Source: Paenibacillus caui
Lineage (GTDB): Bacteria > Bacillota > Bacilli > Paenibacillales > Paenibacillaceae
Assembly (NCBI RefSeq): GCF_019904135.1
Contig: NZ_JAIOGQ010000006.1
Coordinates: forward strand, 62,001 to 126,000
Length of the DNA stretch: 64,000 nucleotides
Direction: 5' to 3'
Shown: in pieces, positions 53,943-62,621 of the stretch
Position numbering within the stretch: position 1 is the stretch's first letter
How the letters are laid out: every line of letters begins with the position of its first letter
Position numbers and translations under genes: made by a program
The notes under the pieces: model-generated
Told to the model about the DNA's origin: nothing
The model's input: the letters and a program-made list of their open reading frames with translations, nothing else
Database searches by the model: none

Positions 53943-53965
53943 AATCAAAAATTGGAAATTTGATT
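53943..53965. promoter_or_regulatory. AATCAAA-N9-TTTGATT dyad between divergent genes
   Basis: A perfect 7-9-7 inverted repeat in the AT-rich region (53913-54150) between the ChrA-type and gamma-glutamyltransferase genes. It differs from the shared dyad. Confidence 0.35.
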
Positions 53966-54150
53966 GATTCACGCTTCGGTACGAAAGCAAATGGTATCAA
54001 TTAATTTCGTTTTGTATAAATATATTCTTTAATGGTTTCTATATCAATATTTATTTTTAATTTTGTTTACGTTTTTTTGAAATAAGGATTGTGCGAACCG
54101 CGAGGTTCATGATATTTTAGTTAGCAATTCGAGTTGAAGGGGAGATTGAC

Positions 54151-55731
54151 ATGCTGCGTTCGGCTGTTGGGACAGATGTTATGGTAGTGAGTCCGCATTC
54201 CCTTGCTTCAACGGCAGGGGCGAGAATTCTGGAGCGTGGAGGCAACGCTTATGATGCGGCTGTTGCGGTCAGCGCGTGTCTGGCCGTCGTATATCCGCAT
54301 ATGACGGGACTCGGCGGCGATTCCTTTTGGCTCATGTACAACGAGTCGGAACAATCCGTGCGCGGCTATAACGCCAGCGGGAGATCGGGTTATCAGGCGA
54401 CCCGTAAAGCCTACTTGGGCGAGAAAGCTATTCCGAATCGGGGAGCCCGCAGCGTGGTAACGGTGCCCGGAATGGTGGACGGCTGGGCGGCGGTGCTTGA
54501 CGCCTATGGACGAATGACGCTGGCCGAGGTTCTAAAGCCGGCTATTGCTTATGCGCAGAAAGGATTTCCGTTCTCTTTGGACCAGCACAACAATACGGCG
54601 GAACGTCTGGAAATGCTGCTGAGCATGCCGGAAACATCGGCGATTTATGCTCCGGCGGGAGCGGTACCCAAGCGCGGAAGCCGGTTTGTACAGCACAATT
54701 TGGCCCGCAGCTTACAAAAAATCGCAGCAGGAGGCAGGGACGCCTTCTATAAGGGGGAGATTGGCCTGGAAATCGCCAGATCCCTTGCAAATGCCGGCGG
54801 TGTGCTGACTGCCGATGATTTCGCCGATCATTCCGGCGACTGGGTAACTCCGCTTACCGGTTCGTACCGCGGCTTTCGCCTGCATCAAATGCCGCCGAAT
54901 TCGCAGGGCTTTACGGGCATTATGGCTGCGCATATTGTGGAGAATTTCGATATGGGCAATATCGAGCATGGTTCCTATGAATATTATCACCTGCTGATTG
55001 AAGCCTTGAAACTGTCCTTCAGGGACCGGAACCGCGAGCTGACCGACCCGGATTTCCGGAATATTCCGGTACATTCTCTGATTAACAAAGCCTACTGCAG
55101 CAAGCTTGCGGCGCAGATTGATATGCAGCGGGCCCTGTCGCTTGACGGTGCTCCGCTTGGCAGCGATACGGCGTACGCCGCCGTAGTCGACAGCGAAGGC
55201 AACGCGGTATCTTTCATCCAAAGCCTCTATTTCGAGTTCGGATCGAGCTTTGTGGGCGGAGAAACAGGCATATTGCTCCAGAACCGGGGCTCGTTCTTCT
55301 CGCTTGACCCTGATCATGTGAATGCGCTGGAACCGCGGAAACGGACGTTCCACACGCTGATGCCGGCCATGGCCATGCGGGAGGATCGCCCATATCTGCT
55401 GTACGGAACGCAGGGCGGGGAAGGACAACCCCAGACGCAGACCGCGCTGCTTACGAGAATGGTGGATTACGGCATGGACCCGCAGGAAGCGATCAGCGCG
55501 CCGCGGTGGGTTTGGGGACGCACCTGGGGAGAAGCAACGCAGGAGCTCAAGCTGGAGAGCCGGATCCCCTCCGAAGTCGCCGATAAACTGAAGGCTGCCG
55601 GACATGCGGTGAAACATGTTGGCGATTACGACGGCATTACCGGTCACGCGCAGGCCATTATGATCAAAGAGGACGGCAGCCGCCTCGGCGGCTGCGATCC
55701 GCGCTGCGACGGATCGGCCATCGGCTGGTAA
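54151..55731 (+). CDS. Gamma-glutamyltransferase family enzyme
   Basis: A 526-residue Ntn hydrolase. Large-subunit part: NAYDAAVAVSACLAVVYPHMTGLGGDSF. The nucleophile Thr340 starts the small-subunit part in GSDTAYAAVVDSEGNAVSF; autoprocessing before this Thr is expected. The usual T-T-H-F after the cleavage point is T-A-Y-A, so it belongs to a divergent GGT subgroup. No signal peptide, so probably cytoplasmic. It would cleave gamma-glutamyl or similar amide compounds. AAGGGGAG precedes ATG 54151. Confidence 0.88.
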   Translation: MLRSAVGTDVMVVSPHSLASTAGARILERGGNAYDAAVAVSACLAVVYPHMTGLGGDSFWLMYNESEQSVRGYNASGRSGYQATRKAYLGEKAIPNRGARSVVTVPGMVDGWAAVLDAYGRMTLAEVLKPAIAYAQKGFPFSLDQHNNTAERLEMLLSMPETSAIYAPAGAVPKRGSRFVQHNLARSLQKIAAGGRDAFYKGEIGLEIARSLANAGGVLTADDFADHSGDWVTPLTGSYRGFRLHQMPPNSQGFTGIMAAHIVENFDMGNIEHGSYEYYHLLIEALKLSFRDRNRELTDPDFRNIPVHSLINKAYCSKLAAQIDMQRALSLDGAPLGSDTAYAAVVDSEGNAVSFIQSLYFEFGSSFVGGETGILLQNRGSFFSLDPDHVNALEPRKRTFHTLMPAMAMREDRPYLLYGTQGGEGQPQTQTALLTRMVDYGMDPQEAISAPRWVWGRTWGEATQELKLESRIPSEVADKLKAAGHAVKHVGDYDGITGHAQAIMIKEDGSRLGGCDPRCDGSAIGW

Positions 55732-55834
55732 ACCCTGAGGGGCTGTCCCAAAAGCCGATTTGTGATTTTTCAAATGTAAAGGACGGCTTTTCCGTTTCTG
55801 CTTGGTCCATCGCTTAGAGCTTTATTTCACCATA

Positions 55835-55885
55835 AAAAGCACCTTCATCTCCACTTTGCACGTGGAATTGAAGGTGCTTTTGTTG
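55835..55885 (+). terminator. Terminator after the GGT-like gene
   Basis: AAAGCACCTTCA (about 55836-55846) pairs with TGAAGGTGCTTT (55869-55880), followed by TGTTG. Confidence 0.75.
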
Positions 55886-56110
55886 TAACCTGGGCTCCTT
55901 TCCTGCCTGCGATCAATTTTGAGAGTGCTTCTGCTTGGTGGCCGGCTTTAAGTCCATGTCCTTGGTTACGCCAATATATCTGCCCTACAGATCGAGGTTA
56001 TATAAGCTAACATGGGAAGGACCTGATTTCGTAAAATTACCGATACTATACCGCTTTCATTGTCGTGGTATACAAAAAGATGCTTTTAGGCTGTGATCCC
56101 CCTTTTTAAT
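55886..56110. other. Intergenic region, possible relic on the minus strand
   Basis: No complete gene. On the minus strand GRYIGVTKDMDLKPATKQKH ends in TGA at 55913 and is preceded by SLYNLDL and an in-frame TAG; this could be a decayed gene end. Just before, 55739-55755 reads GGGGCTGTCCCAAAAGC, a string often seen at the edges of insertion elements, but no partner end is visible. Confidence 0.25.
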
Positions 56111-56129
56111 ATGTTATAAAAAGTCACAT
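56111..56129. promoter_or_regulatory. Shared dyad operator, copy C
   Basis: ATGTTA (56111-56116), TAAAAAG, TCACAT (56124-56129), 41 bases before the TTG start of the CocE-type hydrolase. Confidence 0.45.
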
Positions 56130-56169
56130 AAAAATGTTCAAAATCCTGGAATTGAAAGGGGCTGCGGAT

Positions 56170-57855
56170 TTGGAGTTTGGAAATGTGAGGGTTGAACGGA
56201 AGGTCCCTTGTGTGCTTCGGGACGGAGTGACGCTTTATGCCGATGTGTATCGGCCAGCGGCTTCAGGGGAGTATCCCGTGCTTTTGCTAAGACAGCCCTA
56301 TGGACGAAGAATCGCTTCAACAGTCAGCCATGCCCACCCGGTCTGGTATGCGGGCCAGGGATATATCGTGGTTGTTCAGGATGTGCGCGGGAGAGGGGAT
56401 TCCGATGGGGAGTTCATCCCATTTATGCATGAGGCCGAGGATGGCTTCGATACCGTAAAATGGGCGGCGGAGCTGCCGGAATCAAATGGTCGCGTCGGTA
56501 TGTACGGCTTCTCCTACCAAGGCTCGGCCCAGTGGGCTGCCGCTTCGCAGCATCCGCCGCAGCTATACGCCATCGCGCCCAGCATGTGCGCCGCTGATCT
56601 TTATCACGGCTGGATGTATCCTTACGGCAGCTTTTATGTCCAGAGCGCCCTGCCGTGGGCTTACCAGCTCGCGCGGGATTCCGCCCGGCGGGCCGGCGAC
56701 ACTGAGGCGGAAAGCTACTGCTCGCAGGTGATGGGGAATCCGGGAGCGGTTTTGGGGCAGCTGCCCTACAACGCGGGCCATCCGATTCTGGAGAAATATT
56801 GCCCGGCGTATTTCGATTGGGTGAACCGTCCGGAGTACGACGAATACTGGGCGCGGCTGGACTGGATGGGGCGGTTTCTTGAGAAGCCTGTTCCGGCTTT
56901 TCATATCGGAGGCTGGTACGATTTTCTCCTGGACGGTACGCTTCAGTCCTACAGCAAGCTTGAGGGGCAGACCCGCTCGGCCGACTTCTTTCACAAGCTG
57001 GATATCGGTCCTTGGGTACATATTCCTTGGGGAAGAAAGCCGGGCGGAAAAGACCATGGACCGGATGCCGGAGGCAATATGCATGTGAGACAGGTTCAAT
57101 GGTTTGACTATTGGCTGAAGGGGCAGAGGGACAACGGCATGTTTGAAGAGCCGCCGATCCGTTATTACGAGCGGGGAAGCATGGAGTGGAAGGAAGCGGA
57201 AGCTCTGCCCGACCTGACGCGTGGAGCCGAAAGCAAACCGTTTTATTTATCATCGGCCAAAACGCCGGCAAACGGTGCGCTGGGAGGGGGCCGTCTGACG
57301 GCTGCCGCCGGTGACATTGAAGAGAATGCCGCCCCCGATGTATTTGTTTATGATGCAAGACTGCCTATGCAGCTATCTTCCTGGCTGCCTGATGACCGGA
57401 GCGTTCAGCAGGACCGCCCGGAAATTCTGGTTTATACGAGCGGATCGTTCGAGGAGCCGCTGAACGTGATCGGTGCCCCGAAGGTCAAGGTATCCTGCCA
57501 GGCGATGGACGGACCGACGGATCTGGTTGCCGTGCTGACCATGCTGCTGCCGGACGGAACGGCATCGTTTCTGTCTGTCGGACGGACCGAGATCGGCAAG
57601 GCGGATGGCGCGGAAGGGATCAGCCCTTGGGAAGAAGCGGACATCCCCATGCGGCCGTTTGCAGCCGAGTTTCCTAAAGGCGCGGCGCTGCGGCTGGAGC
57701 TGACTGGAAGCGCGTTCCCGATCCTGATCCGCCATCCGAACGGCGCGCCGGTCCGGGATGCCGGCAGCCTTTCGGCCGCAGACCTTCATATCGCTACGGT
57801 TGCGGTGTCAAGCCGTCCGGGAGCGGCGTCCGTTGTTGAACTGCCGGTGAGATAA
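56170..57855 (+). CDS. CocE/NonD family serine hydrolase
   Basis: A 561-residue hydrolase of the X-Pro dipeptidyl-peptidase S15/CocE family. LRDGVTLYADVYRP opens the alpha/beta hydrolase; the nucleophile elbow is YGFSYQG; a C-terminal jelly-roll domain ends the protein. The family splits esters, amides or acyl bonds (cocaine esterase, glutaryl-7-ACA acylase). TTG 56170 is preferred: it follows AAGGGG and gives the start EFGNVRVER; the earlier ATG 56134 abuts operator C and has no ribosome site. Substrate unknown. Confidence 0.87.
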   Translation: MEFGNVRVERKVPCVLRDGVTLYADVYRPAASGEYPVLLLRQPYGRRIASTVSHAHPVWYAGQGYIVVVQDVRGRGDSDGEFIPFMHEAEDGFDTVKWAAELPESNGRVGMYGFSYQGSAQWAAASQHPPQLYAIAPSMCAADLYHGWMYPYGSFYVQSALPWAYQLARDSARRAGDTEAESYCSQVMGNPGAVLGQLPYNAGHPILEKYCPAYFDWVNRPEYDEYWARLDWMGRFLEKPVPAFHIGGWYDFLLDGTLQSYSKLEGQTRSADFFHKLDIGPWVHIPWGRKPGGKDHGPDAGGNMHVRQVQWFDYWLKGQRDNGMFEEPPIRYYERGSMEWKEAEALPDLTRGAESKPFYLSSAKTPANGALGGGRLTAAAGDIEENAAPDVFVYDARLPMQLSSWLPDDRSVQQDRPEILVYTSGSFEEPLNVIGAPKVKVSCQAMDGPTDLVAVLTMLLPDGTASFLSVGRTEIGKADGAEGISPWEEADIPMRPFAAEFPKGAALRLELTGSAFPILIRHPNGAPVRDAGSLSAADLHIATVAVSSRPGAASVVELPVR

Positions 57856-57863
57856 AAAGAAAA

Positions 57864-57898
57864 CGACAAGCGACAAGTGACAAGTGACAACCGACAAA
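57864..57898 (+). repeat. Five-copy heptanucleotide tandem repeat
   Basis: Five consecutive 7-base units of the form (C/T)GACAA(G/C/A) fill the gap between the hydrolase stop and the ribosome site of the amidohydrolase. It looks like slipped-strand expansion and could vary in copy number between strains. Confidence 0.85.
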
Positions 57899-57948
57899 GG
57901 GGACTACGGGAAATCCTCAATCTCAAGCAGAAAAGGAGTTGGCTTAAG

Positions 57949-59304
57949 GTGCAAACAGGAATCAAGCTGGTGAATGTAAGTCTTCCGCTAATTGACGAGA
58001 TGAGCTTGTTTACGCTCAAGATTCAAGACGGCAAATGGACGGAGGTCACTGCGCAGAGTGAAGAGCTGCCCGCAGCGGATGCCGTTTTGATCGACAATTG
58101 GGACGGGCAGGAGGTTCCTGTCCTTGATCTGCAGGGCAAAACGCTGCTGCCGGGCTTTGTCGACGCCCACATGCATCTGGATAAGTCCTTTTGCCTGCCG
58201 CAGGTCGGGAATGTATCGGGTACGCTGGAGGAAGCGGTGCTTAATTACTCCAATTTCGTGCCGAACATCACCAAAGCCGACATCAAAACGCGCTTCAAGC
58301 GCTCGGCTATGCAGGCCGTATCGTACGGAACGACCGCGATGCGGACCCACCTGGATTTCCATGCCAAATATGGCGCAGATGTAGTGATGCGCACGGTAGA
58401 GGCGGCTTTGGAGGCCAGAGAGGAGCTGGCTCCTTTTGTCGATATCCAGCTGTTCCCGCTGCTCCCTTATAATGTGCTGACGGACGAAGCGCTGGGTGTC
58501 GCGGAGGAAGCGCTGCGCATGGGCGTGACGGGTATCGGAAGCGCCCCGCATCTGTCGCCTACGCCTGAAGCGGACATTGACCGCATTTTCAAGCTTGCGG
58601 AGAAGTACGACTGTCCGGTCGATTTCCATACGGATGAGAGCGACGATCCGACCGTCAAGACACTCGCTTACATGACGAAACGGACGATCGAGCTCGGGTA
58701 TTCAGGCCGCGTAACCGTCGATCATCTGTGCTCGCTCGCTGCCATGACTTGGGCCGAAGCCGAGCCGCTGATCGCCGGCATGGTGGAGGCCGGACTGTTC
58801 GCCGTGACGCTGCCGGGAGCCAATATGTATTTGCAGGGAAGACACGACGATTTTCCGGTGCGAAGAGGGGTGACCCGTGTTAAAGCGCTGCTCGAAGCCG
58901 GCGTTCCGCTTGCAACGGCCTCGGATAACATCCACGATCCGTTCCATCCTTTTGGCCGGGGCGACCTGCTGCAGATCGGACTGCTCACGGCGTATGCGGC
59001 GCACATGGGAAGACCCGCAGATCTGCGCGTGCTGCTGCGCATGATGACCGAGACGCCTGCTACCATTTTGGGGCTCGAGGATTATGGCGTCAAAGTCGGC
59101 GGCAAAGCGGACTTTGTGGTGCTTGACGGTGAGACTCCCGAAGAGCTGTTCACCCAGCTCCCGGAACGGCGCTGGATTTGCCGCGGAGGAAGCTGCATCA
59201 AGCTGGCCATGGCCAAAACCGGATGGCTGGACCCGGGACTTAACCGGAGCTGGGAGGAAATCTCCGCCCAATTTTCATTCCGCCCCGGCATTGTGAGCGT
59301 GTAG
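57949..59304 (+). CDS. Cytosine-deaminase-like amidohydrolase
   Basis: A 451-residue metal-dependent hydrolase. Metal and catalytic motifs in CodA order: DAHMHLDKSF, DFHTDESDD, VDHLCS and ASDNIHDPFHPFGRGD. GTG 57949 follows AAAAGGAG; the upstream open frame to 57877 runs through the tandem repeat and is not used. CodA-type enzymes deaminate cytosine, isoguanine or similar rings, or hydrolyse related amides. Its neighbours are hydrolases and an importer, consistent with breakdown of a nitrogen-rich ring compound. Confidence 0.88.
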   Translation: MQTGIKLVNVSLPLIDEMSLFTLKIQDGKWTEVTAQSEELPAADAVLIDNWDGQEVPVLDLQGKTLLPGFVDAHMHLDKSFCLPQVGNVSGTLEEAVLNYSNFVPNITKADIKTRFKRSAMQAVSYGTTAMRTHLDFHAKYGADVVMRTVEAALEAREELAPFVDIQLFPLLPYNVLTDEALGVAEEALRMGVTGIGSAPHLSPTPEADIDRIFKLAEKYDCPVDFHTDESDDPTVKTLAYMTKRTIELGYSGRVTVDHLCSLAAMTWAEAEPLIAGMVEAGLFAVTLPGANMYLQGRHDDFPVRRGVTRVKALLEAGVPLATASDNIHDPFHPFGRGDLLQIGLLTAYAAHMGRPADLRVLLRMMTETPATILGLEDYGVKVGGKADFVVLDGETPEELFTQLPERRWICRGGSCIKLAMAKTGWLDPGLNRSWEEISAQFSFRPGIVSV

Positions 59305-59339
59305 GCAAAGGAATTCATAGAGAACGGAGGGAGCAAGTC

Positions 59340-60047
59340 ATGAGCCAGGCAAAGGTACTGATTATCTATTACAGCGCCTATGGTCATATTTTCGAGATGG
59401 CAAAAGCGGCGGCAAAGGGGGCGGAGGAGGCCGGTTGTGAAGTCAGGATTCGCCGTATCCCGGAAATGGAATCCGAGAACAACCGTACTCCCTATCTGGA
59501 TAAAAGGGAGAGGGGCTCGGACTTTTCCGTGCTGGGCACCCGGTTCAAGACGGTAGCCCGTTTCGAGAAATACGAAAAAGCGCTTGCGCTGCAGCAGGAC
59601 ATTCCGATTGCGACCAATGACGATTTGGTTTGGGCGGACGGTATTGTATGGGGCTTCCCCACGAGATACGGGTCGATGCCGTCGCAGGTCAAGCTCTTTC
59701 TGGAGTTCGCCACCGATCTGTGCGGTTCGGGCGGGCTTGAAGGCAAGCCGGCGGGCATCATGACGAGCGCCGGTTCGATCCACACCGGGCATGAAGCGAC
59801 GCTGCTCACGGCGATGGTGCCGCTGTTTCATTTCGGCATGCTGATTGTTGGGCTCCCCTATACGGAAAATCCAGAATATTTGACGGCCGACCCCATTGGC
59901 GGCACTCCTTACGGAGCCTCTACGCTTGCCGGACCGGACAGCTCCAGAACGCCCGATGAGCGGGAGCTTGTCATGGCCGGCCGCCTGGGCACCCGGGTGG
60001 CCAAAGTGGCGAAGTCGCTGCGCACAACCGGATTTTTGGAGAAATAA
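59340..60047 (+). CDS. WrbA-family NAD(P)H:quinone oxidoreductase
   Basis: A 235-residue flavodoxin-fold protein with FMN-binding YYSAYGHIFEMAK, WGFPTRYGSMPSQVK and the loop GSIHTGHEATLLTAM, as in WrbA. It does two-electron reduction of quinones in the cytoplasm. It is slightly longer than E. coli WrbA because of an insertion around residues 45-85. CGGAGGGAG precedes ATG 59340. It ends the CocE-amidohydrolase-WrbA unit at a terminator. Confidence 0.9.
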   Translation: MSQAKVLIIYYSAYGHIFEMAKAAAKGAEEAGCEVRIRRIPEMESENNRTPYLDKRERGSDFSVLGTRFKTVARFEKYEKALALQQDIPIATNDDLVWADGIVWGFPTRYGSMPSQVKLFLEFATDLCGSGGLEGKPAGIMTSAGSIHTGHEATLLTAMVPLFHFGMLIVGLPYTENPEYLTADPIGGTPYGASTLAGPDSSRTPDERELVMAGRLGTRVAKVAKSLRTTGFLEK

Positions 60048-60079
60048 GAAGCTGTTGTTCCGTAAGGAGACAGGTAGGA

Positions 60080-60120
60080 TTAAACCTCGTGCAGGTGTTG
60101 AACTTTGCGCGAGGTTTTTT
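60080..60120 (+). terminator. Terminator after the WrbA gene
   Basis: AAACCTCG (60082-60089) pairs with CGAGGTTT (60110-60117) and runs into TTT. Confidence 0.8.
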
Positions 60121-60123
60121 ATT

Positions 60124-60142
60124 GTGTAATAAAACATTACAT
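60124..60142. promoter_or_regulatory. Shared dyad operator, copy D
   Basis: GTGTAA (60124-60129), TAAAACA, TTACAT (60137-60142), 116 bases before copy E, which could permit looping. Confidence 0.45.
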
Positions 60143-60239
60143 GAATAGGTTCTAAAATTGTAAATCGTCCCTCTTTCAAGGCGTTTTCTTTGTTTTTATT
60201 TACAAAAGTGTGTCAAAATGATTGTTGGTCTCCTCGCTT

Positions 60240-60258
60240 GCGTTATAAAATGTGACAC
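60240..60258. promoter_or_regulatory. Shared dyad operator, copy E
   Basis: GCGTTA (60240-60245), TAAAATG, TGACAC (60253-60258), 50 bases before the ABC ATPase start. Confidence 0.45.
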
Positions 60259-60307
60259 AAGTTAGTTTAAAACGTTAGCTCGATATGAACGAGGAGGGAA
60301 TGGAACG

Positions 60308-61111
60308 ATGGGAATGTTCACAGCTGCGGAACCGGGGAAGGGGCAGATTGTAACCGGCGAAACGCTCGTTAGTCTTGAAGATGTCGGCAAAGTGTACCCG
60401 AACGGAACGGTGGCCGTCCAGCATGCGAACCTGCAAGCAGGTGAGGGAGAATTTCTGTGCTTCGTCGGACCGTCCGGATGCGGAAAGTCTACAATATTTA
60501 ATATGATTGCCGGATTGACGGGTCCTACCTCCGGAAATTTGTCCGTTCTTGGAACTTCACCCAAGGAAGCGCGGAAGCACAACGAAATCGCTTTTGTTTT
60601 TCAGGAGCATACGCTTCTTCCCTGGGCCAAATTAATAGATAATGTGACGATGCCGCTTACGCTGCGGGGCGTACCCAAAAAACAGCGGGTTGAAGAGGGA
60701 GAACGGGTGCTGGAGCTGGTGGGCCTGAAAGACTACCGCAAGGTGCTGCCGCGCCAGATTTCGGGCGGTATGAAAATGCGCGTCTCCATCGCCAGGGCGC
60801 TCATCTCGCGGCCGAAGCTGCTGTTGATGGACGAACCCTTTGGCGCTCTCGACGAGATTACGCGGCAGATCCTGCAGGATGAGCTGCTGAATATTTGGCA
60901 GCAGGATCAGAAAATGACCGTTTTGTTTATTACGCACAATGTGTTTGAAGCGGTGTTCCTTTCAACCCGGGTTGTCGTTATGACACCAAGACCGGGGAAG
61001 ATTTCCGAAGTGGTCGATATTCCGTTTCCGTTCCCGCGGCAGCATGATTTCCGCACGCAGCCGCAGTTCGGCGAATACGTTCGCAAAATCTCGGAAGAAT
61101 TACAACATTAA
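60308..61111 (+). CDS. ABC transporter ATP-binding protein, SsuB/TauB type
   Basis: A 267-residue ATPase. Walker A GPSGCGKST, Q loop FVFQEHTLLPWAK, signature in variant form QISGGMKMRVSIARAL, Walker B LLLMDEPFGALDEITR and switch His in FITHNVFEAVFLS. No TOBE domain, as usual for the nitrate/sulfonate/taurine class. AGGAGGG precedes ATG 60308. It pairs with the permease 38 bases downstream; two operator copies precede it. Confidence 0.93.
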   Translation: MGMFTAAEPGKGQIVTGETLVSLEDVGKVYPNGTVAVQHANLQAGEGEFLCFVGPSGCGKSTIFNMIAGLTGPTSGNLSVLGTSPKEARKHNEIAFVFQEHTLLPWAKLIDNVTMPLTLRGVPKKQRVEEGERVLELVGLKDYRKVLPRQISGGMKMRVSIARALISRPKLLLMDEPFGALDEITRQILQDELLNIWQQDQKMTVLFITHNVFEAVFLSTRVVVMTPRPGKISEVVDIPFPFPRQHDFRTQPQFGEYVRKISEELQH

Positions 61112-61149
61112 ACTATACGGCAGCGCCGTTTCGAAAGGAGAAATTGAAC

Positions 61150-62019
61150 GTGGATAAGGCAGCAGGAACACTTGGTGAGCCCGTACAGTCCGTTTCCGCA
61201 GAACCGTCAGCCAAATCGCGGTCTGGCCAGTCTTTCAAAGACGTGCTGAGAAAGGGAATGAGTGGCGTCATTCCGTCTCTCGTAGTATTTATAATATTCG
61301 TTGGCGGCTGGGAGTTGGTCGTAAGACTGATCGGAACCCCGCCATACATTCTTCCCAAGCCATCCGATATTGTGAGGGCTGCGTCGGATAACTGGCATAA
61401 TTTGATGGTTTCCGTCAGCACCACGATTACGGAGGCGGTTGTCGGATTTGTGGTCAGCGTCGTTTTGGGCATTGCCCTTGCGGTATTGCTGGCGCTGTCG
61501 AAAATGGTGGAACGGAGCGTTTATCCGTACGCGATTATTTTGCAGACGATTCCGGTCGTCGCCGTTGCGCCGATCATTGTCATCTGGTTTGGCGCCGGCA
61601 TGAATGCGATTGTGGTTATCGCCTTTTTGATCAGCTTCTTCCCCATACTATCAAATACGCTGATCGGACTTAATTCTACCGAACAGAACATGAAAAATTT
61701 GTTTTATCTCTATAACGCCAGCAAAATCCAAACGATTATACGCCTTCGCTTTCCGGCGGCACTTCCTTATATCATGGCCGGACTGAAGATTTCCTGCTCC
61801 CTGTCCGTAGTAGGCGCGATCGTCGGCGAATATATAGCGGGGATCGGCGGCGGGAACGGCGGCCTCGGCTACGCGATTACGATGGCTTCGACCCATCTGC
61901 AAACGCCTTACCTGTTTGCCTGCGGCCTGGCGGCTTCGATTCTCGGCATTGCTTTCTTCCTGATCGTAAATGCCATATCCAAATGGCTGCTCAGATCCTG
62001 GCATGAATCGGCCATGTAG
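61150..62019 (+). CDS. ABC transporter permease, SsuC/TauC type
   Basis: A 289-residue permease with six helices and the ATPase-contact region FYLYNASKIQTIIRLRFPAALP. GTG 61150 sits ten bases after AAAGGAG; TTG 61144 is an alternative. The class imports sulfonates, taurine, nitrate, and HMP-type or other heterocycles. The binding-protein gene is not present between it and the window end. Its frame continues, after the stop codon, straight into an isochorismatase-like relic. Confidence 0.92.
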   Translation: MDKAAGTLGEPVQSVSAEPSAKSRSGQSFKDVLRKGMSGVIPSLVVFIIFVGGWELVVRLIGTPPYILPKPSDIVRAASDNWHNLMVSVSTTITEAVVGFVVSVVLGIALAVLLALSKMVERSVYPYAIILQTIPVVAVAPIIVIWFGAGMNAIVVIAFLISFFPILSNTLIGLNSTEQNMKNLFYLYNASKIQTIIRLRFPAALPYIMAGLKISCSLSVVGAIVGEYIAGIGGGNGGLGYAITMASTHLQTPYLFACGLAASILGIAFFLIVNAISKWLLRSWHESAM

Positions 62020-62175
62020 CGCCAGATAGGGATTTTACTGAACGATTGCTGCGCTACCAGCTCACCGGATTTTTGCATCGAAGCAACCTTATACAATATC
62101 AAGCAATGCTACGGCTTTGTATCTGACTCGGAAGCTTTACTAAGCGGGATAGCCGCGGCAAAGACGAAGGGATGA
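62020..62175 (+). pseudogene. C-terminal relic of an isochorismatase-family cysteine hydrolase
   Basis: In the frame of the permease, beyond its TAG, 51 codons read LLNDCCATSSPDFCIEATLY, then NIKQCYGFVSDSEALL, to TGA at 62173. This matches the C-terminal end of isochorismatase-like amidohydrolases of the biuret/ureidoacrylate type (DCCATSS....EA.LYNI..CFGFVTDS). No start codon with a ribosome site and no catalytic Cys-containing core remain. The N-terminal two thirds are deleted. It shows the operon once held another C-N hydrolase. Confidence 0.65.
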
Positions 62176-62181
62176 TGAACG

Positions 62182-62604
62182 ATGGCGATTGAAGGTTTGG
62201 TTGCAGGTCATTTCGAACAGTGTCCTGTCCGTAAAATTTCTCCGAAAGACAGCAACAAATTTGTGCTTTTATGCGACCGTACGCAGGTTCCTTTTGTTTC
62301 GGTCATCGAGATCTTTGACGAAGGCGGGAAGACGCCGCCCAATGAGCATGCGGTGGCCCATGAATATTTTTACGTCATCTCCGGCGAGGGAATTGCCGTC
62401 GTGGGCGATATGGAAATGCCGATCAAGACCGGCTCCTTCTTCATTGTTCCGCCAGGCAACAATCATGAGGTGCGGAACACGGGCAAGGGTCGGCTGTATG
62501 TGCTTACAACTATGGTACCTGATGAAAAGTTTTCGGATCTGATCAAATCCGGTCCGGTTGCCAGCCTTGACGAAGACGACCTGGCAGTATTGAAAGGAAA
62601 ATAG
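62182..62604 (+). CDS. Single-domain cupin protein
   Basis: A 140-residue cupin. Motif 1 HAVAHEYFYVISGEGIAVVGD keeps His and Glu ligands; motif 2 FFIVPPGNNHEVRNTG has the second His. Family members bind a metal and act as isomerases, dioxygenases or small-molecule binders. AAGGGATG lies before ATG 62182. Function is not assigned; placement in the amidase operon suggests processing of the same substrate. Confidence 0.88.
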   Translation: MAIEGLVAGHFEQCPVRKISPKDSNKFVLLCDRTQVPFVSVIEIFDEGGKTPPNEHAVAHEYFYVISGEGIAVVGDMEMPIKTGSFFIVPPGNNHEVRNTGKGRLYVLTTMVPDEKFSDLIKSGPVASLDEDDLAVLKGK

Positions 62605-62621
62605 CAGATGGAGGGCTTGGT

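Noticed and set aside
54000-54110. Another copy of the shared dyad before the GGT-like gene
   Set aside because: TTGTATAAATATATT nearby has similar bases but not the half-sites or the seven-base spacing.
55739-55755. Insertion sequence end (GGGGCTGTCCCAAAAGC)
   Set aside because: No inverted partner, target duplication or transposase nearby.
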